Numbered from the stretch's first letter, positions 9,275 through 17,743 are shown. The stretch is 56,719 bases of DNA from Devosia sp. (GCF_017307495.1 NZ_JAFKHE010000033.1:1-56719), one strand, 5' to 3'. Translations and numbers: made by a program. Notes: generated by a model not told the origin, from the sequence alone.

Positions 9275-10006
9275 CTAGATGTTCGCGCGCCGGAACAGCC
9301 ACCAGGGCAGGGCGCGGACCACCAGCATGATCCACCACCAATGGCGCGGCGCGTACTGCACCGGTCCGCCGCGCTCCGCTGCCGCGCGTGCGACGCGGGC
9401 GACGCTTTCCGCCGAAGCCATGCGCCGGCCGGGCGGACTGGTCGCAGTCATCGCCGTGGCCGTTGGTCCCGGCTTCACCACAACGGCCCGCAGCGCCGTC
9501 CCCGCGAAGCGGTGCGCTATCCCCTCGACCAGCGTCTCGACGCCCGCCTTGGTCGAGGCGTAGATGAAGTTCCTGCGGCGCCCCCGGTCCCCGGCGACCG
9601 AACCGAGGACCACGAGCGAGCCACGCCCCTGCGCCTCGAGCAGGTTGGCGGCCGCCAGCGCCCAGAGCGCGGTGGACACGTAGTTCGTCTCCATCATCGA
9701 CCGAGCCACGCTCAGGTCGGCCGCGGCCAGCGACTGGGCCGGCATGATGGCGTAGGCGATGTGGATATGGTCGACCCCGCCCAGTTGCTCGACCAGATCG
9801 GCCAGTCGCGAATGAGGGTCGGCGGCCGCAAGATCGAGCGCCGCGGTGCGGCAGGCGGCGGCGCCAAGCCCGAGCATCTCGGTGCGCAGCGCTTCGAGGC
9901 GGCCGGCGTCCCGTGCCACGAGCATGAGGGCTGCCCCCTCGGCCGCATAGAGGCGGGCCGTGGCGGTGGCGATCCCGGATGTCGCGCCCAGTATGACGAC
10001 CCGCAC
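9275..10006 (-). CDS. SDR family NAD(P)-dependent oxidoreductase (DprE2-like)
   Basis: A 243-residue short-chain dehydrogenase/reductase. The cofactor motif GATSGIA is at residues 7-13, and the catalytic residues are Asn108, Ser136, Tyr149 and Lys153 (YASTK). The C-terminus has a hydrophobic segment, WWWIMLVVRALPWWLF, that may sit on the membrane. The arrangement resembles DprE2-type decaprenylphosphoryl-keto-arabinose reductases, but the substrate cannot be set from sequence alone. The start is the GTG before RVVILGATSG; upstream in-frame sequence is unlike SDR proteins. Confidence 0.85.
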   Translation of the reverse strand: MRVVILGATSGIATATARLYAAEGAALMLVARDAGRLEALRTEMLGLGAAACRTAALDLAAADPHSRLADLVEQLGGVDHIHIAYAIMPAQSLAAADLSVARSMMETNYVSTALWALAAANLLEAQGRGSLVVLGSVAGDRGRRRNFIYASTKAGVETLVEGIAHRFAGTALRAVVVKPGPTATAMTATSPPGRRMASAESVARVARAAAERGGPVQYAPRHWWWIMLVVRALPWWLFRRANI

Positions 10007-10382
10007 CTGTGTCCCCGGCAATCCTCGGTCAGTGATTCTGCCGCGCCCGCACAGTGCACGATCGGCGGGGGTGGTCAAAAGTGGCGCCGAGGCGCTGGCT
10101 GCCACAATCCGGGGAGGGAAAGTAGCGCCGCGGACGGGTAAGAGGCTCGTCTGCCGTTTCGTTGGCCAGAGCGGGAAACCGGAAAAACCGCAATGTTCCC
10201 CGTGCCCGTCGCGTCCGGTTGACACGCAGCGCTACGGGGAACCAAACGGCTCCGGCAGGGTTGGGTTGCATGGATTCATACAGCTTTAGCCATCGCGGTT
10301 CCGCCCAAATGCAGCCGCTCCCGAGCCACACTGAGCAACTACTGTCATCACCAAATCCCGCAGCAATCGGGGGGCCAATCCG
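10007..10382. other. Intergenic region, no gene recognised
   Basis: About 375 bases between divergent genes. Long frames that cross it are shadows. A TTGACA at 10219 is a possible -35 element for the rightward gene, but no convincing -10 follows at 17 bases. Nothing else was recognised. Confidence 0.35.
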
Positions 10383-10748
10383 ATGACTGCCACAAGGACC
10401 AGGCGCCGGTCGGTGCTGAGCGTCGAGACGTTGACTACCCTGGCGCGCGAAAAGGCGCTGTTCATCGCCCGGAACAACGAGAAATGCCGGCATCTGCTCG
10501 TGCGTTTCGAGGCGGACGAGTCGGCGCGATCTCTTGTGCTCACGGCGGCCTTCGCCTTCGACGAGACGCGCAACTGGCAGCAGGTCGAGGTGTCGATTGC
10601 CGCCGCCGAGTTGCATCGCGAGGCGGGGCCGGACATGAGCCTGATCGCGGCCTTCGGGCAGCTCGACGACGGCATCAGCACGGCGCGTATCGCTCGGCTG
10701 TTCGCGCCGCTGAATGTGGACCAGCGCACGGCAGCAGGTCGGGCCTGA
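10383..10748 (+). CDS. Conserved hypothetical protein
   Basis: A 121-residue soluble protein with a basic N-terminus (MTATRTRRR) and a mixed helical body. No domain was recognised. The frame shows coding-like composition and no signal peptide or membrane segment. It is followed 46 bases later by another small gene on the same strand, and the two are probably co-transcribed chromosomal genes. Confidence 0.6.
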   Translation: MTATRTRRRSVLSVETLTTLAREKALFIARNNEKCRHLLVRFEADESARSLVLTAAFAFDETRNWQQVEVSIAAAELHREAGPDMSLIAAFGQLDDGISTARIARLFAPLNVDQRTAAGRA

Positions 10749-10794
10749 CCACCTGCAACCGAGGGTGTCCGCCGACGCGGCCGGGGAGCAAGCC

Positions 10795-11016
10795 ATGAAG
10801 ACCTGTTGGTTCATCGTCATCGAGAGCATGGGCGCCTGGTGGGTCGACTGCGAGGGCAAGGCGTACGGCCCCTTCGACAGCCGCAGCGAGGCGGAGGGCG
10901 AGGCCAAGCGCATCGCCATGGCCTATGGCGACGCGACGCGCCGGTCGCAGGTTTATGCCGCCGAGGAGAACGGCGCGCACCGCCTCATCTGGTCCGGACC
11001 GAACCCCGTCCTGTAG
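10795..11016 (+). CDS. Small conserved hypothetical, DUF2188-like
   Basis: A 73-residue protein. The pattern WWVDCEGKAYGPFDSRSEAEGEAKRIA followed by an aromatic/charged strand resembles small beta-alpha DUF2188-type proteins. The ATG at 10795 has a GGGGAG ribosome-binding site just upstream, which favours it over an in-frame ATG at 10714. The function is unknown. Confidence 0.6.
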   Translation: MKTCWFIVIESMGAWWVDCEGKAYGPFDSRSEAEGEAKRIAMAYGDATRRSQVYAAEENGAHRLIWSGPNPVL

Positions 11017-11017
11017 A

Positions 11018-11326
11018 CTAGGCGTGGTTGCGGCCGAGATCCTTGCCGGCCCCAACGCGCCGGGCCAACGCCGTGAAGGACAGGGCCTTGCCGTCCGCCA
11101 CGGTGGCATTGGCCATGCGCAACAGCCGTGCCGGGAAGGCAAGCGCGTCGCGCTCGGCGGGCCTCAGGTTCTCCATCGAGCGATAGTCGGTCAGCGCGGT
11201 GCTCTCGGCCGCCCGCATTGCGTCGTCGACCTCCTGCCGCGAGACAATGCCCTTGCCGATCAGCGTCTCGTGCATCGCGGCAATGGCCAGGTACAGGCCT
11301 TCCAGTTGCAGATTGGCGGTGTTCAT
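11018..11326 (-). CDS. Hypothetical protein
   Basis: A 102-residue helical protein, MNTANLQLEGLYLAIAAMHETLIGKGI onward, with no recognised domain. The start is chosen because GGGAGAGA precedes it. The frame stays open to 11584 but the extra N-terminal sequence is low in plausibility and would cross the repeats at 11556-11591. It is the last gene before the prophage remnant and could belong to either side. Confidence 0.55.
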   Translation of the reverse strand: MNTANLQLEGLYLAIAAMHETLIGKGIVSRQEVDDAMRAAESTALTDYRSMENLRPAERDALAFPARLLRMANATVADGKALSFTALARRVGAGKDLGRNHA

Positions 11327-11502
11327 CGGTTCTCTCCCTGCCTCGCGGCGCCATGCTGCGCCTTCGCTCGAAGGTTGAACAGAGGGGAGAAGCGGAAGTT
11401 CCGCTGCGTCCGGCCGATCGGCGGTCGCCTGTCGGCCTGGGAGACGGGGAGAGTGGTACGCCCGGATCGTCCTAGTACCACACATAGGACAAAGAAAAAG
11501 GC

Positions 11503-11522
11503 CGATCTCCCGGCCCTCTTGA
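11503..11522. terminator. Hairpin terminator candidate
   Basis: GGCCG-ATCTCC-CGGCC forms a short GC stem after an A-rich run (AAAGAAAAA). Read leftward the hairpin is followed by TTTTTCTTT, so it could stop transcription coming from the prophage side. The stem is only five base pairs. Confidence 0.4.
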
Positions 11523-11555
11523 AGATCGACCCCAAGCGAGGGGTCGGTCAAATGG

Positions 11556-11591
11556 ATCACGGTTTGTATCACGGTTTTGATCACGGTTTAG
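11556..11591. repeat. Three tandem 12-bp repeats
   Basis: Three exact-period units begin at 11556, 11568 and 11580, each with the ten-base core ATCACGGTTT. They lie just beyond the stop codon of the last gene of the prophage leftward operon. They could be protein-binding sites, a replication iteron-like set or part of the prophage boundary. Confidence 0.7.
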
Positions 11592-11782
11592 GCCGCGACT
11601 CGCCGCTGCGCTGCCAACCTCCTCGCGCGGGCCAGCACATCGCCCTTTTGACGAGCCTGTTCGAGTTCGCCCTCGAGCATCTCAAACAGGGGTAGATGGT
11701 GCTCGCCGCAACGCTCAACAGCGTTCGCGACGACGACCAGCATCTCCTCAATTTGGTCGGCGGTGAAGTTGTGGGAGGCCAT
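11588..11782 (-). CDS. Small phage hypothetical protein
   Basis: A 64-residue helical protein with alternating acidic and basic residues and no recognised domain. Its ATG directly abuts the TGA of the upstream phage gene (11783), so it is the last cistron of the leftward operon. The 12-bp repeats begin right after its stop. Confidence 0.55.
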   Translation of the reverse strand: MASHNFTADQIEEMLVVVANAVERCGEHHLPLFEMLEGELEQARQKGDVLARARRLAAQRRVAA

Positions 11783-12427
11783 TCACTCGTCTCGCAGCCA
11801 GGCGTCATAGTCCCGCGTCATCGTGCGGAAGCGGGCGGCGGCCTGTTCGTTGTGGTCGAGTTCGCGGCGGCTAGTGATGCCGCAGCGGGTGCGGATGATC
11901 TCCGCGGCGTGGTCTTTGTCAGTGGCGCCGATGAACACCCGGAAGCCGCCCTCGTCGCAGAGGATCGCCGCGCGCATGGCGAGGCGACCGCCCTTCAGCT
12001 CCGGCGCGGCCGGCGACCCTGGCGCCTCATCAGCACGATCGTCGAACTCGGTCCGGGACATGTAGGGCGGGTCGAACGGCGGGTCGCCGGTCGTCACCGG
12101 GGCAGGGGCCGGGTCTCGGGGCAAGCCCAGCTCGATCGCCCGCTCGCAGTTATGGGCGTGGATGTAGTGCGTGCCGTCGGGCGACAGACGGGCGTTGCAG
12201 TCCTCGCCAGCGGCGACATCGGGCTGGGGAGGGGGCGCATAATCCGGCTCTTCCTCGGGCTGGTCTTCGACCGCGGGTCCGGCAGCGCCGGGCTTGTAGA
12301 CCCGGATGAACGTATCTTCGCCGACACCCTCGATCCGCACCTCATAGGGCACGGCCTCGGAGTATGCCCCGCCGAGCAACAGCTTCAGCGCACGCGGCAG
12401 GCGGATGCTGGAGACGGGCTGGATCAC
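11783..12427 (-). CDS. Phage hypothetical protein
   Basis: A 214-residue protein with a proline/acidic low-complexity middle (about residues 50-75 and 100-125). No domain was recognised. It starts with GTG overlapping the stop of the upstream gene (GTGA). The C-terminal half, with CDEGGFRVFIGATDKDHAAEI, looks like a compact folded region. It is probably a leftward early protein of unknown role. Confidence 0.55.
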   Translation of the reverse strand: MIQPVSSIRLPRALKLLLGGAYSEAVPYEVRIEGVGEDTFIRVYKPGAAGPAVEDQPEEEPDYAPPPQPDVAAGEDCNARLSPDGTHYIHAHNCERAIELGLPRDPAPAPVTTGDPPFDPPYMSRTEFDDRADEAPGSPAAPELKGGRLAMRAAILCDEGGFRVFIGATDKDHAAEIIRTRCGITSRRELDHNEQAAARFRTMTRDYDAWLRDE

Positions 12428-12873
12428 GGGATGATGGGTCCGCCCGCCCGCAAAGGAATAGCCGGAAGATCGACCACTTCATCCCGCGCGATGTCGCCGA
12501 GGCAGCCGACGGCGGCGGTGAGCAATGCCAGCCCGGCCGACGCCATATCCTGCGCGACGAAGTGGTAGCGGCTATCCTGCACCACAACCTCGACGGCGGC
12601 GGTGTACGCTTTGCCGAGCTTCGTGTTGGCCGACGAGATCACGTAGGTAGCGTCGGGCAGCGCCTGGTCGAGCACGCTCTGCGCGGCGCCGGCCTGCGAC
12701 ATCTCTCCGCCGCTGCCGATCGCGAGGAACACCTGGTTGGCCGCGCCCTTCGGCAGCGCGACCTCAGCCATTGCGATGATATCCTTGCGCTGTGCGCGCA
12801 GGGGGACGCCTTTGAGGGTCTTCAGCTGCCCGAAGAGGACGGCCAGCTCATGCCGCTTCAACTCAAACATCAT
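12424..12873 (-). CDS. Phage hypothetical protein
   Basis: A 149-residue protein, start at the first of two consecutive ATG codons that overlap the TGA of the upstream gene. It opens MMFELKRHELAVLFGQL and has an alanine-rich hydrophobic stretch near residues 115-130 that is too short and interrupted to be a clear membrane helix. No known domain. Confidence 0.6.
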   Translation of the reverse strand: MMFELKRHELAVLFGQLKTLKGVPLRAQRKDIIAMAEVALPKGAANQVFLAIGSGGEMSQAGAAQSVLDQALPDATYVISSANTKLGKAYTAAVEVVVQDSRYHFVAQDMASAGLALLTAAVGCLGDIARDEVVDLPAIPLRAGGPIIP

Positions 12874-13340
12874 TTGTGAAGCCCGTCTGGTGAGGGCAAC
12901 GCCAGCGGCTGCCCGGTAATGTAGTGCTGATCGATGTTCTCTCGCATCACGTCGTAGACGGTGCGGTTCTGGTCGATGATGACGTGGGCGAGGAACTCCT
13001 CCTCGAACTGAGTGACGCCGTCGTCGATGGCTGCGAACTTGGCCTTCACGAGCAGCACCAGGGCGCGCCAACGGCGACGGAGCTCACCGTCGATGGCGGT
13101 CTTCTTCTGCGCCTCGGTGCGGTGGCCGCCATTCGGTCCACGCTGCACCCGAGGGTCGTTGATCGTTGGGGTGGGGACCGACAGCCTGACCCACCGGCTC
13201 TTCATCCGGAACTGGACGAAGGCCTTGCCGCTGAGGGTGCCGGCGAGCACGTCGCCGCCGCCGTGCTTGGCGATCATCCTCTCGATCTCGAGCCGCGAGG
13301 AGAGCACCTCAACCGTCGCACCTTCTGCGTACCGCGCCAT
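12870..13340 (-). CDS. Phage conserved hypothetical protein
   Basis: A 156-residue protein beginning MARYAEGATVEVLSSRLEIERM. This opening is typical of a widespread phage family of unknown function found near recombination genes. The body is helical and charged, with a central basic segment around residue 80. It is coupled to both neighbours by overlapping start and stop codons (TGATG). A GTG three bases upstream is an alternative start. Confidence 0.6.
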   Translation of the reverse strand: MARYAEGATVEVLSSRLEIERMIAKHGGGDVLAGTLSGKAFVQFRMKSRWVRLSVPTPTINDPRVQRGPNGGHRTEAQKKTAIDGELRRRWRALVLLVKAKFAAIDDGVTQFEEEFLAHVIIDQNRTVYDVMRENIDQHYITGQPLALPSPDGLHK

Positions 13341-13558
13341 CACATGGCCCCCACTAGCTCGGCGCGCTTGCGCATCTCAGCCCGGACGTTGTGGACGGCA
13401 TGGCTGTCCTTCAGGATCCCGCCGACGTAGACGATCTCCCGCCCCCTCGGCCCCTGAAGCGTCACCTTGAAGTGACCCTTCCGCGTCTTCGACACCAAGA
13501 AGTTGTCGCCGCACGCTGCCTTCACGATGGCCTTGAGCTCCCGCTCCCACCTGGTCAT
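13340..13558 (-). CDS. Small phage protein, HicA-like fold possible
   Basis: A 72-residue basic protein. The segment KTRKGHFKVTLQGPRGREIVYVGG resembles the dsRBD-like core of HicA-type proteins, where a histidine lies in a G-x-H context. There is no adjacent hicB. The gene overlaps both neighbours by four bases or fewer. It may simply be a small nucleic-acid-binding phage protein. Confidence 0.5.
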   Translation of the reverse strand: MTRWERELKAIVKAACGDNFLVSKTRKGHFKVTLQGPRGREIVYVGGILKDSHAVHNVRAEMRKRAELVGAM

Positions 13559-13761
13559 TGCAAATTCCCCCTGATCCTCACCGGGTAAATGGTCCAGCCG
13601 CGCTCCTTCGCGCGCTCCCATCCCTGCACCGGCGTTTCCCCGTCCTGGGCGTAGAGACGCCCCATCCAAACCATCACGTCGGCGGCGTCCCAGCGGATGG
13701 AGTGAGGCCACGCGACGGCGGCCTCTTGCTCCGGGTCCCATTGCACCGCGGCGTGCGCCAT
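13555..13761 (-). CDS. Small phage hypothetical protein
   Basis: A 68-residue Trp-rich protein (MAHAAVQWDPEQEAAVAWPHSIRWDA...). No domain was recognised. The ATG at 13761 lies five bases after the stop of the upstream gene, which favours it over an in-frame upstream ATG. The 3' end overlaps the next gene by four bases. Confidence 0.5.
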   Translation of the reverse strand: MAHAAVQWDPEQEAAVAWPHSIRWDAADVMVWMGRLYAQDGETPVQGWERAKERGWTIYPVRIRGNLQ

Positions 13762-13765
13762 GCTC

Positions 13766-14035
13766 TCAGCCGACCTCATGGACGATGCCGAAGACATGCT
13801 GCAGGACGTGCCGCGAGGCCGTCTGCCGGTTCACCAGCCGAAAGTCGCTGCCCACGACGCCGGCCGCATCGAGCGCTTTGCCGAGTTCGGTCTGAGCGTT
13901 GTGGAGGTCGACCTCTGCGGCATTCAGCGCCCGCTGCGCATCGGCCAGGCCTTTCCGGTTCGTGCTGACCTGCTTCAGGCACAGCTCGACCATCTCGATC
14001 AGCTCTGCGAGTGTCTTTTTCTGCTGCATCGCCAT
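13766..14035 (-). CDS. Small coiled-coil phage protein
   Basis: An 89-residue protein with a heptad-like run from residue 5 to 60 (leucine, valine and charged residues) that predicts a coiled coil. The ATG overlaps the stop of the SMC-like gene upstream, so it may be a partner of that ATPase. No named domain. Confidence 0.55.
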   Translation of the reverse strand: MAMQQKKTLAELIEMVELCLKQVSTNRKGLADAQRALNAAEVDLHNAQTELGKALDAAGVVGSDFRLVNRQTASRHVLQHVFGIVHEVG

Positions 14036-15351
14036 CACTCCGCAGCCTTGAGGTCAGCGGCGGCGAGCCGGCCGTCCTCGATGTAGAAGCCGACCTCACC
14101 GGTGCCGTCGACCTCCTCCACCCAGATCTGCATGTCGTGCTTGGCCGCATAGTCGGCGATCAGCCGCATCGCGCGCTCGTCGAGCAGAGAGCCGTCGCGG
14201 ATCTGGATCACCCGCAGCTTGGGGTTGAGGGCGCTCGCGATGGCCACCGAGGCCGTGATCTTCTGGGCCGTTGAGGCTTGATCGAACGGCAGGCCGTTGA
14301 GGAGGACGGCGTCGTCCTCGAGCGTCAGCCCATTGACCGGGATGTTGCTGCCGGCGATCGCGGCGCGCTGCTCGCCCTTGATGGCGTCGATGTCCTCGGT
14401 AAGCGATTGGGACTTCTCGCCAAGCTCCCCCACCTGGCGCCGCAGGTCGGCGCGCAGCCGGCGCTGGCGGATGTTCTCGCCGATACGCAGGTTCTGGTCG
14501 CGGGCCGTCGAAATCTGCTCCCGCAGTTCCGTGGTATCGATCTGCGGCGGGACGGCAGGCCAGCCCTGCAGCTCAGCGTTCAGCAATTCGACCGCGCGTT
14601 CTTCCTGGCGGGCCAGCTTCTCCTTGGTGTCAGCCTGCCGGCGCAGCTCCTCGGCCTCTTGGCGGCGCGTCTCAGCATTGGCGGTGTGCTGTTCGATCGC
14701 CTGCCGCTTCTGCTGGTAGGCGGCCGAGGCCCGGCTGCTTTCGAGGTTCTTCTCGCCGGCGGCCTCGAGCTCGGCCACAAGTGCGGCCTCGTCGACCAGT
14801 TCAGTGGGAGCGCTGTCATCCACCACGATCGCGGCCAGCTGTACCTCGACCTTCTTCAAGTCGCGGTTGACGTCAGTGCGTTCGTCGTAGGCCTTCTTGC
14901 GGCGCGCATCGGCGTGCTCGAAGTCGTAATCTGGAACGAAGGTCTTGAGCAGGGCGAACCGCTGCTCGGGCTTGGCCTTCACGAACTGCAGCGGGTCGAA
15001 GGTCAATGCGCCCATCAGGTCGTTCAGCACCGACTGCGGGTTGGCGTATTTCTTACCGTCCTTCCCCTTGACCACGAGCATTTCGAGGGGCTCGTCGTTC
15101 TCCCGGTGACGAATGATCTTCGTCACCTGCAAGTCGCCCAGGTCGATCTCGATGTGGGCTTCCTTCTCGCCCAGGTGCACTGGCACCTCGGGGACGAACT
15201 TCTTGCCGCCGAGTGCGGCCCAGATCGCGTCGAGGACAGAGCTCTTGCCCTCGCCGTTGTTGCCGGTGATCCGGACGACGTTGCCATCTGGGCGGATCTC
15301 GACCGCCTTCACGCGCTGGAAACTGTCGACCCTGAGCGAGACGATCTTCAT
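14035..15351 (-). CDS. SMC/RecF-like ATP-binding protein
   Basis: A 438-residue ABC-type ATPase of the SbcC/RecF/RecN group. Walker A is GNNGEGKSS (residues 30-38), the middle (about residues 140-320) is a long coiled coil, and the C-terminus holds a degenerate signature region (FDQASTAQKITASVAIA) and a Walker B-like strand LRVIQIRDGSLLDE. In the Walker B region the usual Asp-Glu pair is Asp-Gly, which may reduce hydrolysis. It lies in an operon with a nuclease, helicase, exonuclease and putative annealing protein, which suggests a role in phage recombination or end processing. Confidence 0.8.
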   Translation of the reverse strand: MKIVSLRVDSFQRVKAVEIRPDGNVVRITGNNGEGKSSVLDAIWAALGGKKFVPEVPVHLGEKEAHIEIDLGDLQVTKIIRHRENDEPLEMLVVKGKDGKKYANPQSVLNDLMGALTFDPLQFVKAKPEQRFALLKTFVPDYDFEHADARRKKAYDERTDVNRDLKKVEVQLAAIVVDDSAPTELVDEAALVAELEAAGEKNLESSRASAAYQQKRQAIEQHTANAETRRQEAEELRRQADTKEKLARQEERAVELLNAELQGWPAVPPQIDTTELREQISTARDQNLRIGENIRQRRLRADLRRQVGELGEKSQSLTEDIDAIKGEQRAAIAGSNIPVNGLTLEDDAVLLNGLPFDQASTAQKITASVAIASALNPKLRVIQIRDGSLLDERAMRLIADYAAKHDMQIWVEEVDGTGEVGFYIEDGRLAAADLKAAE

Positions 15352-15785
15352 GCGGCATTCCCTTCGTGGTGCTGTTCAAGGAGGAGGTGGAGGATGGCCT
15401 TCGAGCCGCCGGGCATCGTGTAGCCCTCGCCCCGCATCGACTGGATCTCGATGCCGTGCGGTGCCAGGCGCTCGCGGACCGACTTGATGATGGAGGTGGC
15501 GCGCCGCATGTCGCGGTCGGCGTCGGCGTTGTAGAGGAAGCCGGCGAGCTCCTTGCGGGTGGCGCTCGTCAGTTCGAGCAGCACGCCAGCCGCCCGGGCC
15601 TCGAGCTCTGACATGCCGAGAAAGAGGGTGGGGACGATCCCGCCGCCCATGCGGCGACGGAGCTCGAAGTTCTCGAACTCGAGGGCCGAGCAGCGGCGGT
15701 CCAGAGCTTCCAGCGCGCCGGTCAGGTAGTAGATGCGGTTCACCAGTTGGATGACCGTCTGCTTGGTGATCTGGACGTCGTTCAT
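15348..15785 (-). CDS. Winged-helix DNA-binding phage protein
   Basis: A 145-residue protein. The C-terminal part, RATSIIKSVRERLAPHGIEI followed by a SMRGEGYTM turn, is very like the winged helix of OmpR-type effector domains. The N-terminal half is a helical region with a possible coiled coil. There is no receiver domain. It probably binds DNA as an early regulator or an accessory replication protein. The start ATG overlaps its upstream neighbour by four bases. Confidence 0.6.
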   Translation of the reverse strand: MNDVQITKQTVIQLVNRIYYLTGALEALDRRCSALEFENFELRRRMGGGIVPTLFLGMSELEARAAGVLLELTSATRKELAGFLYNADADRDMRRATSIIKSVRERLAPHGIEIQSMRGEGYTMPGGSKAILHLLLEQHHEGNAA

Positions 15786-16015
15786 AGGCCAGCACTCCTC
15801 TCGAGGACCGCGCGCTTGCACCGCTGCCAGGTCCGGCTCTCCATCGTGATCAGTCGGGGGTCGTGTCCCCGACGCAGGCGGGCACGCAGGCGGCGCAGAA
15901 GGCTCTTCATGCGCGCCGGCACCAGCTTCCAGTGCTTGGCGCAGATCCACTCGGCGAAGGGCTCCTTCGTCGTGCGGCGGCAGAAGGGGACGAGGCAGGG
16001 GGTGCGCGCTATCAC
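15782..16015 (-). CDS. Small Cys/His phage protein, zinc-binding candidate
   Basis: A 77-residue very basic protein. Its N-terminal CLVPFC and WICAKHW motifs form a Cys-x4-Cys...Cys-x2-His set that could bind zinc. The gene starts with a GTG overlapping the TGA of the helicase gene. Proteins of this type are frequent in phage early operons and have no established function. Confidence 0.55.
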   Translation of the reverse strand: MIARTPCLVPFCRRTTKEPFAEWICAKHWKLVPARMKSLLRRLRARLRRGHDPRLITMESRTWQRCKRAVLERSAGL

Positions 16016-17127
16016 AGCACCACCGTGATGCTCTCGGCGGCGCGGGTGACGCCGGTGTAGAGCCAGCGGGCTGGTTCCTCGCGGGCGACGTAGCTCTCGT
16101 CGAACAGGTAGACGCTGTCCCACTGCGAGCCCTGCGACTTGTGAACCGTCAGCGCGTAGCCGTAGGTGAACTCGTCGTATCTCTTGCGCTGCTGCCAGGT
16201 GAACTCATCCTGGCGGTCCTGGAAGAACAGCTCGTTCGTCACAACCGACGCCTGCGCGCGGCGGCGCCCGGCATCCTCCGGCGAGAGCAGCAGGGTCATG
16301 TCCCCGCGCCTGGCAGCCGTCACTTCGTCGACGTTGAAGAGCATGCCGTTCAGCAGCTTCTTCGTGCTGTTGTTCTTGAGGCAGACGACTTTGTCGCCGC
16401 GCTCTGGCCTCTGCGAGGTCCGCCCCTTCAGGGTGCGGATGCGGGTGTTGTAGGACTGGCGGGTCTTGTTCGTGCCGACTAGCACCTGGTCGGCCAGCAG
16501 CACGTCCTGGCGCTGCACGTCCTTTCGGGCGATCACCCTCGAGTTGCCATAGGTGCCATAGTCGAGGCCGCGCCCCTCGCGGATGTCGATCGACATCTCG
16601 ATGATCGGGCTGTCCTTCGCCTGCCGATGGATCTCCGTCAGCATCACATCGGGCTTGTTCTCGGGCGCCGTGAAGAAGCCGGCGCCCTTCACTGGTGGCA
16701 ACTGGAAGGGGTCGCCGAGGACGAGCACCTTCTTGCCGAACGACAGCAAATCCATCGCCAGCTGCGCGTCGACCATCGACACCTCGTCGATGATTACGAG
16801 GTTGGAGGCCGCCACCTGCGAGTCGGGGTTCAGCACCCACTTCGGCTCGCCACCGCTCGACATCGGGCCGTCGTCTTCCTGGCGGTAGATGAGACTGTGG
16901 ATGGTCGAGGCGTCGGCGCAACCGCGGCGCCGCATCACGAGCGCGGCCTTCCCGGTGAACGCGCCATACGCGACCTTCTCAACGTCGCCGGCGAGGTGCT
17001 TGGCGAGTGTACTCTTGCCGGTGCCGGCCCATCCGAAGAGACGGAAGACCTGACTGCTTGGGTCCTTCAACCACCGGCTGGCGGCGACAAGGGCCTCGTC
17101 TTGTTGTGGCGACCACTGTGGCATCAT
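16012..17127 (-). CDS. RecD/Dda-like SF1B DNA helicase
   Basis: A 371-residue helicase. Walker A is GWAGTGKST (residues 32-40), Walker B is VIIDEVSMVD (111-120), followed by LGDPFQLPPV (motif III) and a C-terminal UvrD-type motif with GYALTVHKSQGSQWDSVYLF and WLYTGVTRA. It is shorter than RecD2 and close to phage Dda helicases. It probably unwinds DNA 5' to 3' during phage replication or recombination. The two start-site ATGs overlap the neighbouring stop codon. Confidence 0.9.
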   Translation of the reverse strand: MMPQWSPQQDEALVAASRWLKDPSSQVFRLFGWAGTGKSTLAKHLAGDVEKVAYGAFTGKAALVMRRRGCADASTIHSLIYRQEDDGPMSSGGEPKWVLNPDSQVAASNLVIIDEVSMVDAQLAMDLLSFGKKVLVLGDPFQLPPVKGAGFFTAPENKPDVMLTEIHRQAKDSPIIEMSIDIREGRGLDYGTYGNSRVIARKDVQRQDVLLADQVLVGTNKTRQSYNTRIRTLKGRTSQRPERGDKVVCLKNNSTKKLLNGMLFNVDEVTAARRGDMTLLLSPEDAGRRRAQASVVTNELFFQDRQDEFTWQQRKRYDEFTYGYALTVHKSQGSQWDSVYLFDESYVAREEPARWLYTGVTRAAESITVVL

Positions 17128-17315
17128 GACCTCATCAGCTTCGCCATAACGTCGTCGATGACGCTGGCGACGTGTTTCAGCTCTTCGTCGGACATGCCGT
17201 GGATCATCTGCGGAGTGACCGGCTGGAAGGCGTAGGCGCGGTCCTCGGGACGGCGGCGCTCGAGCCCCTTGTCGATCTCAAAGGCGTAGACGAACCCTTC
17301 CGGAGAAGTTCTCAC
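17124..17315 (-). CDS. Small phage hypothetical protein
   Basis: A 63-residue acidic protein with no known domain, overlapping the helicase start by four bases. The annotated start is a GTG without a visible ribosome-binding site, and the frame remains open upstream, so the true start is uncertain. The C-terminal half (MSDEELKHVASVIDDVMAKLMRS) is helical. Confidence 0.5.
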   Translation of the reverse strand: MRTSPEGFVYAFEIDKGLERRRPEDRAYAFQPVTPQMIHGMSDEELKHVASVIDDVMAKLMRS

Positions 17316-17346
17316 GGCGAAAATCCGATCGGTTTGGTGTGGGGTT

Positions 17347-17374
17347 GGCCGCGCCGTTGCATGCCGGCGCGGCC
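17347..17374. terminator. Perfect 10-bp GC hairpin in the leftward operon
   Basis: GGCCGCGCCG and CGGCGCGGCC flank the eight-base loop TTGCATGC, in the gap between two leftward phage genes. There is no T-run, so it may be a processing or pausing structure rather than a complete terminator. Confidence 0.45.
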
Positions 17375-17422
17375 CTCGCGGTCGCCCAAGGGGGAGGGGG
17401 GCGGCCGCGGAGGAAGGAGTTG

Positions 17423-17743
17423 CTAACCCTTGGGGGTGAAGCGCTCCTGGAACTCAGCGTCTGGTCGGGCGTAAGCCTTTCCACCCTCCTCGACGTAGAC
17501 CGTCAGCGTGTCGCCCTCATTGATGGGTTTGGAGGTCTGGACCTCGACGCCGAAGCGGTCGACGACATAGTCTCCGGGGCGCACCGCGTGTCGGTAGACC
17601 GGCCGCGCATGGTTCGTCGAGATTAGCGCAACGGCCGTGGCAAAGATCAGCTGAGATGCCGGCGTGAAGTGACGGCTCTTCGAGAGCGCCGTAAGCTCCG
17701 CAATGACGCTCTCTGTGGGAACTTCCTGCTTCCCCTCAAACAT
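17423..17743 (-). CDS. Phage hypothetical protein
   Basis: A 106-residue protein. The first half is helical; the second (HAVRPGDYVVDRFGVEVQTSKPINEGDTLTVYV, positions about 55-90) is beta-rich and looks like a small barrel. No named family was recognised. It overlaps the upstream gene by eight bases within the leftward operon. Confidence 0.5.
   Translation of the reverse strand: MFEGKQEVPTESVIAELTALSKSRHFTPASQLIFATAVALISTNHARPVYRHAVRPGDYVVDRFGVEVQTSKPINEGDTLTVYVEEGGKAYARPDAEFQERFTPKG

Noticed and set aside
10029..10919. Leftward open frame of about 296 codons
   Set aside because: It is antisense to two better-supported rightward genes and has shadow-like composition.
11018..11584. Extended 188-codon version of the gene at 11018
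   Set aside because: The extra N-terminus runs through the tandem repeats and hairpin. GGGAGAGA before the ATG at 11326 supports the shorter form.
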